A stretch of DNA of 64,000 nt from an uncultured Clostridia bacterium (GCA_944359365.1 CALVST010000004.1:1-64000); one strand, 5' to 3'; shown: positions 6,745 through 14,916, numbered from the stretch's first letter. Program-made: numbers and translations. Notes: generated by a model not told the origin, from the sequence alone.

Positions 6745-8583
6745 TTACCAGCTTCTGCCGCCGCCGCCGCCGAAACCGCCGCCGCCGCGGAAACTGCCGC
6801 CTCCGCCGCCGCCGAAGCGCCCGCCGCCGCTCCTGCCCGACGATGCGGGACGGGATACGAACGTACTCGCCATGTTGCGCGTGGCGCTGCGCATGGCGGC
6901 ATTGAGCACGATAAAGTTGAACAGTGCATCGTTCGGGGCGATCGCCCAGACGGGCGGATCCATTTTGATATCTTTGAACTTTTCTTCCCAAATGTCGGAA
7001 ACGCCCAGAACCTGCGCGTAGGGCAGTATATGGTAGTAGAATTCGGGATCCTGTTCGAGCAGCAGTTCCAGCCGTTCCTTTTCGGCAAGGCGTATAAACT
7101 CGCGGAAACCGAGCAGGGGATTCAGCTCGTCGATGTATGCTTTGTTGTGCCGCAGCAGGAAAGGTGCGGCGATCGCCGTGCCGGACGCCAACAGGCAGAG
7201 GAAAATTGTGAAGACGCTCAAAAGCAGCGTCTGCGGAAGCAGGAAAACCGCCGCTACGGTCAAAACGGCAGCGATCGCGAGCTGCCCGATGGCAATGCCG
7301 ACGCGCATCTTTTTGGAGATGCGGAAACTGTTTTTCTGCGACCAATATCCGATGGCGAATATCGCCGCGAAGGGCACCGCAGCGACTGCGCCGCCAAACG
7401 CCCAAACGGACGAGTTGATATGCAGCCCTCTGAAAAGCACCGTTACAAAGCACATAAGCGCCGCCGCGACCGCAGCGACCGCTGCGAGCGCCGTGGATTT
7501 TCCGGAAAACATTTTCGGCGTTTTTTTAGTGACCAGCTTTTTCGCGTATTCCGCCGTCTGATAGAAGGAGTTCGCAAGCGACGAAATGGCGACCGTATCG
7601 CCGCCGCGGAACAGCCGCGCGAATACTGTTTGTTCATATTCGGGCGCGCCTTCGTCAAGATCATCCCTCTTGCGCAGTACGGGATCCTTTTCGTCGGTCA
7701 GATCGATGAGCAGTTTTTTCTTGTCTGCCCAATAATAGATGAGCGAGGTTATATCGCCGTTCTGCACGGTACCGTCGATCATCGTGCCCGCAAGCAAGGG
7801 ATCGATGCCGTCGGGCGGGGTAAAGTTTACGACGGGCGTAGGCTCGTTTTTGGGCAAAACTATCGCCAGAACGATTGTTGCCGCCAACAGCAGCGCGGCA
7901 ATGACGAGCGCCGCTATTTCACCGGCGTCGGGCGCCATGCTGCCCATTGTGCCCGCAGGCAGGGCGCACTGCACCGTCACGGGAGAAAACGGGGAAAGAT
8001 CTTGCACGTTCACCGTTACCGTATTGCCGTTTACCGAATAATCTCCCTTAAACTCGCCGTCGTTTATAAGAATGTTGCCCGCAGGCGCTTCGGGCAGAAC
8101 GAGCACGCACGTTGCGCTTTCAATATTAGTCGTCCATCCGCCGCCGATCAGATTCAGATAAACGGTATCTTTTCCCGCAGAGGCGGGAAGCTTAAAGGAA
8201 TATTCGAGCGTGTACGATATCGGTTCATCGCTCGGAACGATGCGGTTTTCATCCCCGAGGTATACGCTGATAAACCCGCCCGAAAGCTGTACGTCGAACG
8301 CGTCGTCCGAGTGTATGTCGGTATACACTTCGTCGCTGTTATAGGGAAGGTCGCGGATGATGCCGTGTTTTCCGTATACGTTGAACACTGCGGTGATGTT
8401 TTCCGTCACCTTAAAAGTGCGTCCGCTTTCGTATTCGTAGCGTACTTCATAATTTTGAATATAGTAAGAATAGTCGATCGCCGAAGCACCGTCGCCCAAG
8501 CCCGAAACGATGAACCACGCGACCATAAATATGGCAACGGCGGCAAACCAAACGATAACGGAAGCATATTTTTTCATATTCAC
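6745..8583 (-). CDS. DUF2207 domain membrane protein
   Basis: A membrane protein of the DUF2207 family with no assigned reaction; such genes very often sit next to lemA, as here. The 612 residues show an N-terminal transmembrane segment (about 7-28) and a beta-rich extracytoplasmic DUF2207 domain (about 35-215). A second segment follows near 225-245, then a cytosolic stretch and further hydrophobic segments around 365-460. The last 40 residues are glycine-rich low complexity ending GGGGRSW. The start may be GTG at 8583 or the ATG two codons later. It is 12 bp downstream of lemA in the same orientation, so the two form one operon. Confidence 0.8.
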   Translation of the reverse strand: MNMKKYASVIVWFAAVAIFMVAWFIVSGLGDGASAIDYSYYIQNYEVRYEYESGRTFKVTENITAVFNVYGKHGIIRDLPYNSDEVYTDIHSDDAFDVQLSGGFISVYLGDENRIVPSDEPISYTLEYSFKLPASAGKDTVYLNLIGGGWTTNIESATCVLVLPEAPAGNILINDGEFKGDYSVNGNTVTVNVQDLSPFSPVTVQCALPAGTMGSMAPDAGEIAALVIAALLLAATIVLAIVLPKNEPTPVVNFTPPDGIDPLLAGTMIDGTVQNGDITSLIYYWADKKKLLIDLTDEKDPVLRKRDDLDEGAPEYEQTVFARLFRGGDTVAISSLANSFYQTAEYAKKLVTKKTPKMFSGKSTALAAVAAVAAALMCFVTVLFRGLHINSSVWAFGGAVAAVPFAAIFAIGYWSQKNSFRISKKMRVGIAIGQLAIAAVLTVAAVFLLPQTLLLSVFTIFLCLLASGTAIAAPFLLRHNKAYIDELNPLLGFREFIRLAEKERLELLLEQDPEFYYHILPYAQVLGVSDIWEEKFKDIKMDPPVWAIAPNDALFNFIVLNAAMRSATRNMASTFVSRPASSGRSGGGRFGGGGGGSFRGGGGFGGGGGRSW

Positions 8584-8595
8584 TTACCGCAAAGC

Positions 8596-9189
8596 TCAGA
8601 ATTGTACTTTCACGTTTTTGCGAGCTTCCTCTTCTACTTCGAAATAGGCGAACTTTTCGTTCTTCATAGAGCCTGCAACGAGGCTTGCGGGGAACAGCTG
8701 TATTTTCGTATTGAACTGTTTGACGGTCGCATTGTAATATTTGCGCGCGTTGGCAAGTTCCGATTCGATCTGTTTGAGCTGATTTTGCAGGTCGAGGAAG
8801 TTTGCGTTCGCCTGTAACTGCGGGTATTGTTCCGAAACGACGTTGAAGAGGGTGCGCAGAGATCCCGTCAGCGCGTTTTCGGCGTTGATCTTTTCCACAG
8901 AACCCGCCTTTGCGGACATGGCGATATTTCTCGCCGCGATCACGTTCTGCAGCGTTTCGCTCTCATGCTTTGCAAATCCCTTTACCGTTTCTACGAGGTT
9001 GGGGATCAGGTCGTACCTCTTTTGCAGGTACACGTCGATGGTCGCCCATGCCTCTTCGCAGGAATTGCGCATTTTTATGAATTTGTTGCGCGTGCTGATC
9101 GCCCATGCCACGATAATTATGACGAGCAGTACGACTACCGCCACGACGATGCCGATCACCAAGCCTTTTGGTATAAGCAGGTTATACAT
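8596..9189 (-). CDS. lemA: LemA family protein
   Basis: LemA proteins are single-pass membrane proteins with a cytosolic or surface helical bundle; their biochemical role is unsettled. This 197-residue protein has a membrane helix at about 7-29 (VIGIVVAVVVLLVIII). The helical domain follows with family signatures WATIDVYLQKRYDLIPNLV and ARKYYNATVKQFNT, and near the C terminus FPASLVAGSM. The start is ATG at 9189 because CGGAGG lies just upstream on that strand; a longer in-frame start at 9231 would overlap the promoter -10 region. Confidence 0.9.
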   Translation of the reverse strand: MYNLLIPKGLVIGIVVAVVVLLVIIIVAWAISTRNKFIKMRNSCEEAWATIDVYLQKRYDLIPNLVETVKGFAKHESETLQNVIAARNIAMSAKAGSVEKINAENALTGSLRTLFNVVSEQYPQLQANANFLDLQNQLKQIESELANARKYYNATVKQFNTKIQLFPASLVAGSMKNEKFAYFEVEEEARKNVKVQF

Positions 9190-9235
9190 TATCTGCCTCC
9201 GATAATTAAATTTTGCGGATAGCTTCCGCATTTTT

Positions 9236-9265
9236 ATTATATAATAAGTAATGCGGCTTTGTCAA
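9236..9265 (-). promoter_or_regulatory. sigma-A promoter of lemA-DUF2207
   Basis: On the minus strand, TTGACA (9260-9265) is followed after 18 bp by TATAAT (9236-9241). Transcription would start about 40 bp upstream of the lemA ATG. Confidence 0.6.
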
Positions 9266-9300
9266 ATTATAAAACAAAATTCGCGTAAATGTTATGAAAA

Positions 9301-9363
9301 ACATTTCATCTAAGTTTCATGTGTGCAATCAGTGAAATGATTGTCAAAAAGCGAATGAAATGT
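9301..9363. promoter_or_regulatory. cluster of TTTCAT half-sites upstream of the ABC exporter
   Basis: Four half-sites occur within 63 bp: TTTCAT at 9304-9309 and 9315-9320, TGAAAT at 9333-9338 and ATGAAA at 9355-9360. The outermost pair forms a perfect 9-bp inverted repeat, ACATTTCAT / ATGAAATGT, and the last half-site touches the -10 box. This resembles an operator for an unknown repressor; no regulator gene is adjacent. Confidence 0.4.
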
Positions 9364-9369
9364 TATAAT
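9341..9369 (+). promoter_or_regulatory. sigma-A promoter of the ABC exporter operon
   Basis: TTGTCA (9341-9346), a 17-bp spacer and TATAAT (9364-9369), about 43 bp before the first gene. Confidence 0.75.
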
Positions 9370-9412
9370 TTACAAAATTGTTAAGGACTGACGCGAAAGG
9401 GAGTAATGTAAC

Positions 9413-11209
9413 ATGCTAAGGATATTGAGGTCGCTGAAAGTACGCGAGTGGATATATTTTGCGCTCGGCGTTATATTCATAGTGCTGCAGGTATTTTTGG
9501 ATCTTACCATGCCCGATTATATGTCTGCCATAACCGAACTCGCCATGTCGGGCGCGGCGGCGGGCATGGCGGAAATATGGAAGAACGGCGGTCTGATGCT
9601 CGCCTGCGCTCTCGGCAGTGCTCTCAGTTCGGTCGCCGTCGGTTTTTTTGCCGCACGCATCGCTGCGGCGCTTTCCTTCCGCCTGAGAAGCAGCGTTTTT
9701 GATAAAGTGGAAAGTTTTTCCATGGAAGAGATCAATAAATTTTCCACGGCAAGCCTGATCACGCGCACCACGAACGACATCACGCAGGTGCAGATGATCG
9801 TATCGATGGGTTTGCAGATCATCATCAAGGCGCCCATCCTCGCTGTATGGGCGATCGTAAAGATATTGGGCAGGAATTGGCAGTGGTCGGTCGCTACCGC
9901 GGGCGCGGTCATCGTCATGGTGCTGATGATGCTCTTTATTCTGATCGCCGTTTTTCCCAAATTCAGGAAAGTACAGAAATTGACCGACAATCTGAACGCC
10001 GTCACGAGAGAAAATCTGACGGGCGTGAGAGTCGTCCGCGCATACAATGCGGAAGAGTATCAGGAAAATAAGTTTGAAAAGGCCAATAACGAGCTTACCA
10101 AAACGCAGCTGTTCACCTCCCGCGCGATGGCGGTCCTCTCGCCCGTGATGACGCTGGTGATGACGGGGCTGTCCGTCGCCATCTATTGGATCGGCGCGTA
10201 TTTGATCGACGACCTTGCGACGGGCGCTGCGCGTTCGGAACTGTTCGGGCAGATGACCGCCTTTTCCGGCTATGCAACGCAGGTGGTTTCGGCGTTCATG
10301 ATGATGGCGATGATCTTTATTATCCTGCCGCGCGCCCTCGTTTCCGTCAGGCGTATCGACGAGGTGCTTTCCACCGAGGCGACAATAAAGGACGGAACGG
10401 TATCCGTTCTGCCCGAAGGCTCGCCCGTGGGCACCGTAGAATTTAGGAACGTTTCCTTCAAATATCCCGACGCGAGCGAATATGTCCTGCACGACATGAG
10501 CTTTAAGGCGGAAAAAGGGCAGACTGTCGCGTTTATCGGCTCTACGGGCAGCGGAAAGTCGACCGCGATCAATCTGGTGCCGCGCTTTTACGACGCGACG
10601 GAAGGGGAGGTGCTCGTGGACGGGGTGAACGTGAAGGAATACACGCTTGCCGCCCTGCACGATAAAATAGGGTATGTGCCTCAGCGCGCCGTCATGTTCT
10701 CTGGTACGGTGGAGAGCAACGTCGCCTACGGCGAAAAGACGGGTTTGGAATTTTCCATCGATAAAGTGAAAGAAGCTGTGCGCATTGCACAGGGCAAAGA
10801 GTTTGTTGAGAAAATGGACGGCGGCTATACCGCGCACATGGCGCAGGGCGGCACCAACGTTTCGGGCGGGCAGAAGCAGCGCCTTGCCATAGCCCGCGCC
10901 GTCTGCCGCGAACCCGAAATTTACATTTTTGACGACTCCTTTTCCGCGCTCGATTATAAGACGGACAAATTGCTGCGCAGGGCGCTCAAAGAGGAGACGG
11001 GCAATGCCACTTCCCTCATCGTCGCGCAGCGCATAGGCACCATACGCGACGCCGACCTCATCCTCGTGTTAGACGAGGGAAATGTGGTCGGGCAAGGTAC
11101 GCATGAAGAACTTCTCAAAACCTGCAAGGTATACAGGGAGATCGCACTTTCGCAGCTTTCGGCGGAAGAGCTCGGGGCAGATATCATGAAGGAGGCGCAG
11201 ACGAAATGA
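9413..11209 (+). CDS. heterodimeric ABC exporter, subunit with degenerate ATP site
   Basis: An ABC transporter half (exporter type, fused membrane and ATPase domains; 598 residues). The transmembrane domain (about 15-310) has six helices. The nucleotide-binding domain carries Walker A GSTGSGKST, signature VSGGQKQR and Walker B IYIFDD. The residue after Walker B is Asp rather than the catalytic Glu, and the H-loop His is replaced by Gln (VAQR). That pattern marks the non-catalytic half of a heterodimeric exporter such as BmrCD or TM287/288. The partner overlaps by 4 bp. The substrate cannot be told from sequence; multidrug or lipid export is typical. Confidence 0.88.
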   Translation: MLRILRSLKVREWIYFALGVIFIVLQVFLDLTMPDYMSAITELAMSGAAAGMAEIWKNGGLMLACALGSALSSVAVGFFAARIAAALSFRLRSSVFDKVESFSMEEINKFSTASLITRTTNDITQVQMIVSMGLQIIIKAPILAVWAIVKILGRNWQWSVATAGAVIVMVLMMLFILIAVFPKFRKVQKLTDNLNAVTRENLTGVRVVRAYNAEEYQENKFEKANNELTKTQLFTSRAMAVLSPVMTLVMTGLSVAIYWIGAYLIDDLATGAARSELFGQMTAFSGYATQVVSAFMMMAMIFIILPRALVSVRRIDEVLSTEATIKDGTVSVLPEGSPVGTVEFRNVSFKYPDASEYVLHDMSFKAEKGQTVAFIGSTGSGKSTAINLVPRFYDATEGEVLVDGVNVKEYTLAALHDKIGYVPQRAVMFSGTVESNVAYGEKTGLEFSIDKVKEAVRIAQGKEFVEKMDGGYTAHMAQGGTNVSGGQKQRLAIARAVCREPEIYIFDDSFSALDYKTDKLLRRALKEETGNATSLIVAQRIGTIRDADLILVLDEGNVVGQGTHEELLKTCKVYREIALSQLSAEELGADIMKEAQTK

Positions 11210-13053
11210 GCGAAACACCGAGAAGAAGGCCAATGGGCGGCCACGGCCCCGGTCCGCGCGTTGCGGAAAAGCCGAAAAACTTCAAAAAGGCGATGGGAAA
11301 ACTCATCGCGTTCGTAAAACCCTTCTTTGTACCCATCATTATCGCGCTCGTGTTCGCGGTGGCGGGCACGGTGCTCAACCTTGTCGGACCGAATATTTTG
11401 AGCGATCTTACGGATCTGATCGGCGCATCCTTTGCCTACATTCCCGCGCAGGGGATAGACGCGGTATTCCCCGTCGATTTTGACGAAGTGTTCCGCCTGT
11501 GCATGACGCTCGTCGGCATTTACGGCGCCGGGCTCATATGTTCATATGTACAGGGGCTGATCATGGCGACGGTCACGCAGAAAAATTCCAAAAACCTGCG
11601 CACAGCCATTTCCGAAAAGATCAACCGCCTGCCTCTCAAATATTATGATTCCAACAGCATCGGCGACGTGCTTTCGCGCGTCACCAACGACGTAGACACC
11701 ATAGGGCAGACGCTCAACCAGTCCGTCGCCACCTTCGTCACGGCGATCGTCATGCTGCTCGGCAGCATCGTCATGATGTTTATAACCAACTGGATCATGG
11801 CGTTTACCGCGATCGCGGCGAGTCTTGTCGGCTTTGCGTTCACCTTCCTCATCATGGGCAGGTCACAAAAATACTTCGCCCGCCAACAGGCGTACCTCGG
11901 CGAGATCAACGGGCATATTGAAGAGACGTATGCGGGGCACAACGTGGTGAAAGCGTACAATGCCGAGCATAATGTGAAGCGGGTGTTCAACGACATCAAT
12001 TACAGGCTGTACACGAGCGCATGGAAATCGCAGTTCCTTTCGGGACTGATGATGCCGCTCATGGCATTTATCGGCAACTTCGGCTATGTGGCGGTGTGCG
12101 TAGTGGGTGCGGTGCTGGTCGCGGAAGGCCATATCGCGTTCGGCGTGGTCATAGCGTTCACCTTATATGTCAGGCTGTTCACATCCCCGTTGCAGCAGCT
12201 TTCTCAGGCGTTTACTAGCATGCAGTCTGCCGCGGCGGCGAGCGAGCGCGTGTTCGAGTTCCTCGATGAAACGGAGCTTTCCGACGAGAGCGGCAAAACG
12301 CGGTTCCTTTCCCCGAAAGACGTAAAGGGCGACGTCGCCTTCGAAAACGTGCGTTTCGGCTACGATCCCGGGCGCATCATCATACACGACTTTTCCGCTC
12401 AGGCGAAGGCGGGGCAGAAGATCGCCATCGTAGGCCCCACGGGCGCCGGCAAAACGACGATGGTCAACCTGCTGATGCGCTTTTACGAGCTGGACGGCGG
12501 CTGCATCAAAATAGACGGCATCCCCACGAACGAACTGACGCGCGCGAACGTGCACGACCTTTTCTGCATGGTTTTACAGGATACATGGCTGTTCGAGGGG
12601 ACGATACGCGAAAACGTCGTATACAGCAAGGAAAACGTGACGGACGAGGAGGTCGTGCGTGCCTGTAAGGCGGTGGGGCTGCACCACTTCGTGATGACGC
12701 TCCCGAAGGGATACGATACCGTTCTCGACGACAAGGCCAACCTTTCCGCGGGGCAGAAACAGCTCGTTACCATCGCGCGGGCAATGATAGAAAACGCACC
12801 CATGCTGATCCTGGACGAGGCGACGAGTTCCGTCGATACGCGCACGGAAGAGCTTATCCAAAGGGCGATGGATAAACTGACGGAAGGCAGAACTTCCTTC
12901 ATCATCGCGCACAGGCTTTCCACGATACGCAACGCCGACCTTATACTCGTCATGAAGGACGGCGACATCATCGAAAAGGGCAACCACGAAGAGCTGCTTG
13001 CAAAGAAAGGTTTTTACGCGGACCTGTACAATTCGCAGTTCGAGTCCGCATAA
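11206..13053 (+). CDS. heterodimeric ABC exporter, catalytic subunit
   Basis: The partner half-transporter, 615 residues. A basic, proline/glycine-rich N-terminal tail of about 30 residues precedes the membrane domain (about 38-350). The ATPase domain has Walker A GPTGAGKTT, Walker B MLILDEATSS with the catalytic Glu, and H-loop AHRLSTI. Its signature motif is LSAGQ instead of LSGGQ. With the degenerate partner at 9413-11209 this gives one active and one inactive ATP site. The genes overlap by ATGA, so synthesis is coupled. A GC-rich hairpin follows the stop codon. Confidence 0.88.
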   Translation: MSETPRRRPMGGHGPGPRVAEKPKNFKKAMGKLIAFVKPFFVPIIIALVFAVAGTVLNLVGPNILSDLTDLIGASFAYIPAQGIDAVFPVDFDEVFRLCMTLVGIYGAGLICSYVQGLIMATVTQKNSKNLRTAISEKINRLPLKYYDSNSIGDVLSRVTNDVDTIGQTLNQSVATFVTAIVMLLGSIVMMFITNWIMAFTAIAASLVGFAFTFLIMGRSQKYFARQQAYLGEINGHIEETYAGHNVVKAYNAEHNVKRVFNDINYRLYTSAWKSQFLSGLMMPLMAFIGNFGYVAVCVVGAVLVAEGHIAFGVVIAFTLYVRLFTSPLQQLSQAFTSMQSAAAASERVFEFLDETELSDESGKTRFLSPKDVKGDVAFENVRFGYDPGRIIIHDFSAQAKAGQKIAIVGPTGAGKTTMVNLLMRFYELDGGCIKIDGIPTNELTRANVHDLFCMVLQDTWLFEGTIRENVVYSKENVTDEEVVRACKAVGLHHFVMTLPKGYDTVLDDKANLSAGQKQLVTIARAMIENAPMLILDEATSSVDTRTEELIQRAMDKLTEGRTSFIIAHRLSTIRNADLILVMKDGDIIEKGNHEELLAKKGFYADLYNSQFESA

Positions 13054-13065
13054 CGTGCGGCAGAG

Positions 13066-13100
13066 GGGCGGGCGCGATGCGCCCGCCCTTCATAAAAAAA
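13066..13100 (+). terminator. terminator of the ABC exporter operon
   Basis: GGGCGGGCGC (13066-13075), loop GAT, GCGCCCGCCC (13079-13088). Only two T follow at once, so termination efficiency is uncertain. Confidence 0.6.
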
Positions 13101-13112
13101 TTCCCTTTACTG

Positions 13113-13141
13113 TTGACAATTCTCCGATTCGGGAGTATAAT
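13113..13141 (+). promoter_or_regulatory. consensus sigma-A promoter of the structured RNA
   Basis: A perfect TTGACA (13113-13118), 17-bp spacer and perfect TATAAT (13136-13141). It is the best promoter in the window and no reading frame with a ribosome site follows it for over 450 bp. Confidence 0.9.
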
Positions 13142-13147
13142 ATGAAT

Positions 13148-13417
13148 GGAAAGTGTTTGTGAACCGCAGAAAATCTGCTCCGCCTGCCGATTAAGTTCGA
13201 TGAGGAGTTAGCAGTCCCTCCGCAAACACTTCATAAGAATAGACTGATACGAATGGCAGAAAGCCGCGCTCGCCTGCCGCACCGGTTTCGGCGCGATGGA
13301 GGGAAATGCGCGCCCTCCCTATCAGTCTTGTAAAAGCCCAATGGTTGCACAAAGAAATCTGTTTGTGCATAAAAATCGGTCAAGGGATTCGCGCCGATTC
13401 ATCCATTGGGTTTTTTC
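13148..13417 (+). ncRNA. stand-alone structured RNA of three Y-shaped domains, unassigned family
   Basis: About 270 nt between a consensus promoter and a T6 terminator. Domain A: outer stem AAGTGTTTG (13151-13159) / CAAACACTT (13223-13231), with inner stems GCAG/CTGC (13166-13169/13184-13187) and GGAG/CTCC (13204-13207/13218-13221). Domain B: outer stem AGACTGATA (13241-13249) / TATCAGTCT (13320-13328), with inner stems GCAG/CTGC (13256-13259/13274-13277) and GGAGGG/CCCTCC (13298-13303/13313-13318). Both place GAA one base after the outer stem, have a 14-base first loop, and share CGCCTGCCG and CGATG, so they are tandem homologues. Loop-loop pairing is possible in each (CTGCT with AGCAG; CGCGC with GCGCG). 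Domain C (13337-13410) is a third three-way junction whose outer stem CCCAATGG/CCATTGGG precedes the T-run. I do not recognise the family; it lacks the signatures of 6S RNA, tmRNA, RNase P, SRP RNA and the riboswitches I know. Confidence 0.75.
13337..13416 (+). terminator. terminator domain of the structured RNA
   Basis: CCCAATGG (13337-13344) pairs with CCATTGGG (13403-13410), followed by TTTTTT. Inside are two hairpins, TGCACAAA/TTTGTGCA (13346-13353/13362-13369) and AATCGG/CCGATT (13374-13379/13394-13399). Confidence 0.8.
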
Positions 13418-13546
13418 TTTTGTAAAATTTCCATTGCCGTAACAATCCAATTTATTTTGTGATTGAAATATTCGGGTTTAAGAGCAACTCTGTACTCATT
13501 AAAATCAATATTCATTCGATCTTTTTCTTAAAAATTTTTCCGCCGC

Positions 13547-13575
13547 TTGAAAGGCGAAAAAATTTGTGATATACT
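13547..13575 (+). promoter_or_regulatory. promoter ahead of the GH32 remnant
   Basis: TTGAAA (13547-13552), 17 bp, TATACT (13570-13575). The 130 bp before it (13418-13546) are AT-rich and hold nothing I recognise. Confidence 0.55.
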
Positions 13576-13629
13576 GTAAGGGAATAATACAAAAAACGGG
13601 CATAGCGCCCGGCGGAGAGAGGATTTTTT

Positions 13630-13848
13630 ATGCAAAGGCCCGCCTATCACTTCGCCCCCGCGAAAAACTGGATGAACGACCCGAACGGGACTGTTTACGA
13701 CGGCAAAACATACCGTCTGTTTTATCAGTACAATCCGTGCGGCAGCGAGTGGGGTAATATCTGCTGGGCATATGCGGAAAGTTCGGATCTTGTAAACTGG
13801 AAGCGGAAGGGCGTCAGGCTGGCGCCCGCCGCGATCGCGGATGTATAA
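13630..13848 (+). pseudogene. truncated GH32 (sucrose/fructan hydrolase) N-terminal fragment
   Basis: Seventy-two codons that match the first part of glycoside hydrolase family 32 (sucrose-6-phosphate hydrolase, levanase). They carry the NWMNDPNG motif, whose Asp is the family nucleophile, then LFYQYNPCG and DLVNWKRKGVRLAP. Full-length GH32 enzymes are about 450-500 residues, so the five-bladed propeller is nearly all missing and the product cannot be an active enzyme. A promoter and a ribosome site (GGAGAGAGG) are intact. The stop comes just after the LAP block and the next gene starts 21 bp later, which fits an internal deletion joining the fragment to unrelated sequence. Confidence 0.8.
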
Positions 13849-13869
13849 AAATACGGAGAATATGTAAAA

Positions 13870-14175
13870 GTGGGAAAAACGGCTTGGAAACTGTTCGGGC
13901 AGCAGGCGGCGGGTTTGGGCGCGTTTGTTTTTCGGGAAGCCGCGTTCGTGTTCTTGTTCCTGTTCGCGTTGCTTACGGGCGAATGCTTTTACATATGGCT
14001 GGGCGGCGACGTGCGCCACAAGACCAATCTCGCCTTTTGTGCGGCGTTTTTCGTCGTGCTGTTCGTCGTTCTGCTCATCGTGACGGAAGGGGACGCGGCT
14101 GACGGCATCGGCGACGTGTTCGTCGGCGGCGTGGGAGACGGTTCAAAAACTCGAAAGCGGCGCAAAAAGCCTTAA
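13870..14175 (+). CDS. small membrane protein, unknown
   Basis: A 101-residue protein that I do not recognise. Two hydrophobic stretches, about 18-38 (FVFREAAFVFLFLFALL) and 53-75 (LAFCAAFFVVLFVVLLIV), would span the membrane. The C-terminal tail is glycine/aspartate-rich and ends in a strongly basic patch (KTRKRRKKP). The start is GTG at 13870 with a CGGAG about 12 bases upstream. It lies 15 bp before the sirtuin gene, so the two may be co-transcribed from the promoter at 13547. The composition is consistent with a real gene but no family supports it. Confidence 0.5.
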   Translation: MGKTAWKLFGQQAAGLGAFVFREAAFVFLFLFALLTGECFYIWLGGDVRHKTNLAFCAAFFVVLFVVLLIVTEGDAADGIGDVFVGGVGDGSKTRKRRKKP

Positions 14176-14190
14176 ACAGGGGGATAAAGT

Positions 14191-14913
14191 ATGTATACGG
14201 AGAGCGACATTGCGAATCTGCGAGCGGTCATAAAAAATTCCAAACGCGCGGTGTTTTTCGGCGGGGCGGGCGTGAGCACCGAGAGCGGCATTCCCGACTT
14301 TCGTTCCCGCGACGGGCTGTACAGTCAAAAGTACAAATATCCGCCCGAAACCATGCTGTCGAGCGAATTTTTTTGGTCGCATACCCAAGAGTTTTACGAT
14401 TTTTACCGCGAAAAGATGCTCGTTACCGACGTTTCCCCCAATGCGGCGCATTATAAACTTGCCGAATGGGAGCGCGAAGGGCACATCGCCGCGGTCGTAA
14501 CGCAGAACATCGACGGGCTGCACCAGAAAGCGGGCAGCAAAAACGTTTTCGAACTGCACGGCAGCATTTACCGCAACTTTTGCACAAAGTGCAAAATGCC
14601 CTTCCCCGTGCAGAGGATACAAAAGGGGAAAGGGATCCCCCGCTGTGCGTGCGGCGGCATCGTAAAGCCTGACGTGGTGCTGTACGGCGAACCTTTGGAC
14701 GAAAACGTGCTCGACGGTGCCGTCAAAGCGATACGCGCGGCGGATAATCTCATCATCGGCGGCACGTCGCTGAATGTATATCCCGCGGCGGCGCTCGTCG
14801 ATTATTTCCGCGGGGAAAACGTCGTCGTGATAAACAAGGGCGCCCCCGCGAAGGATATGCGCGGCGTTACCTTTATCGACGGCAAAATAGGGGAAGTTTT
14901 TTCGCAAATATAA
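14191..14913 (+). CDS. cobB: NAD-dependent protein deacylase (sirtuin)
   Basis: A Sir2-family enzyme that removes acyl groups from protein lysines using NAD+, giving nicotinamide and O-acyl-ADP-ribose. The 240-residue protein shows the NAD site GAGVSTESGIPDFRS, the catalytic TQNIDGLHQKAG with ELHGS, and a zinc module with CTKC and CAC. The later NAD motif GGTSLNVYPAA is also present. The start at 14191 follows a GGGG-containing site. A GC hairpin with a T-run ends the unit. Confidence 0.94.
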   Translation: MYTESDIANLRAVIKNSKRAVFFGGAGVSTESGIPDFRSRDGLYSQKYKYPPETMLSSEFFWSHTQEFYDFYREKMLVTDVSPNAAHYKLAEWEREGHIAAVVTQNIDGLHQKAGSKNVFELHGSIYRNFCTKCKMPFPVQRIQKGKGIPRCACGGIVKPDVVLYGEPLDENVLDGAVKAIRAADNLIIGGTSLNVYPAAALVDYFRGENVVVINKGAPAKDMRGVTFIDGKIGEVFSQI

Positions 14914-14916
14914 ACG

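Noticed and set aside
6736..8817. A 693-codon plus-strand frame opposite the DUF2207 and lemA genes
   Set aside because: Low-complexity Arg/Gly/Ala composition, no homology, antisense to two recognisable genes.
13148..13417. Purine riboswitch, tmRNA, 6S RNA or RNase P identity for the structured RNA
   Set aside because: The kissing-loop three-way junction recalls purine riboswitches, but the conserved core is absent. No tag frame or CCA end (tmRNA), no single long bulged hairpin (6S), no RNase P core. It is also duplicated and not upstream of a matching gene.
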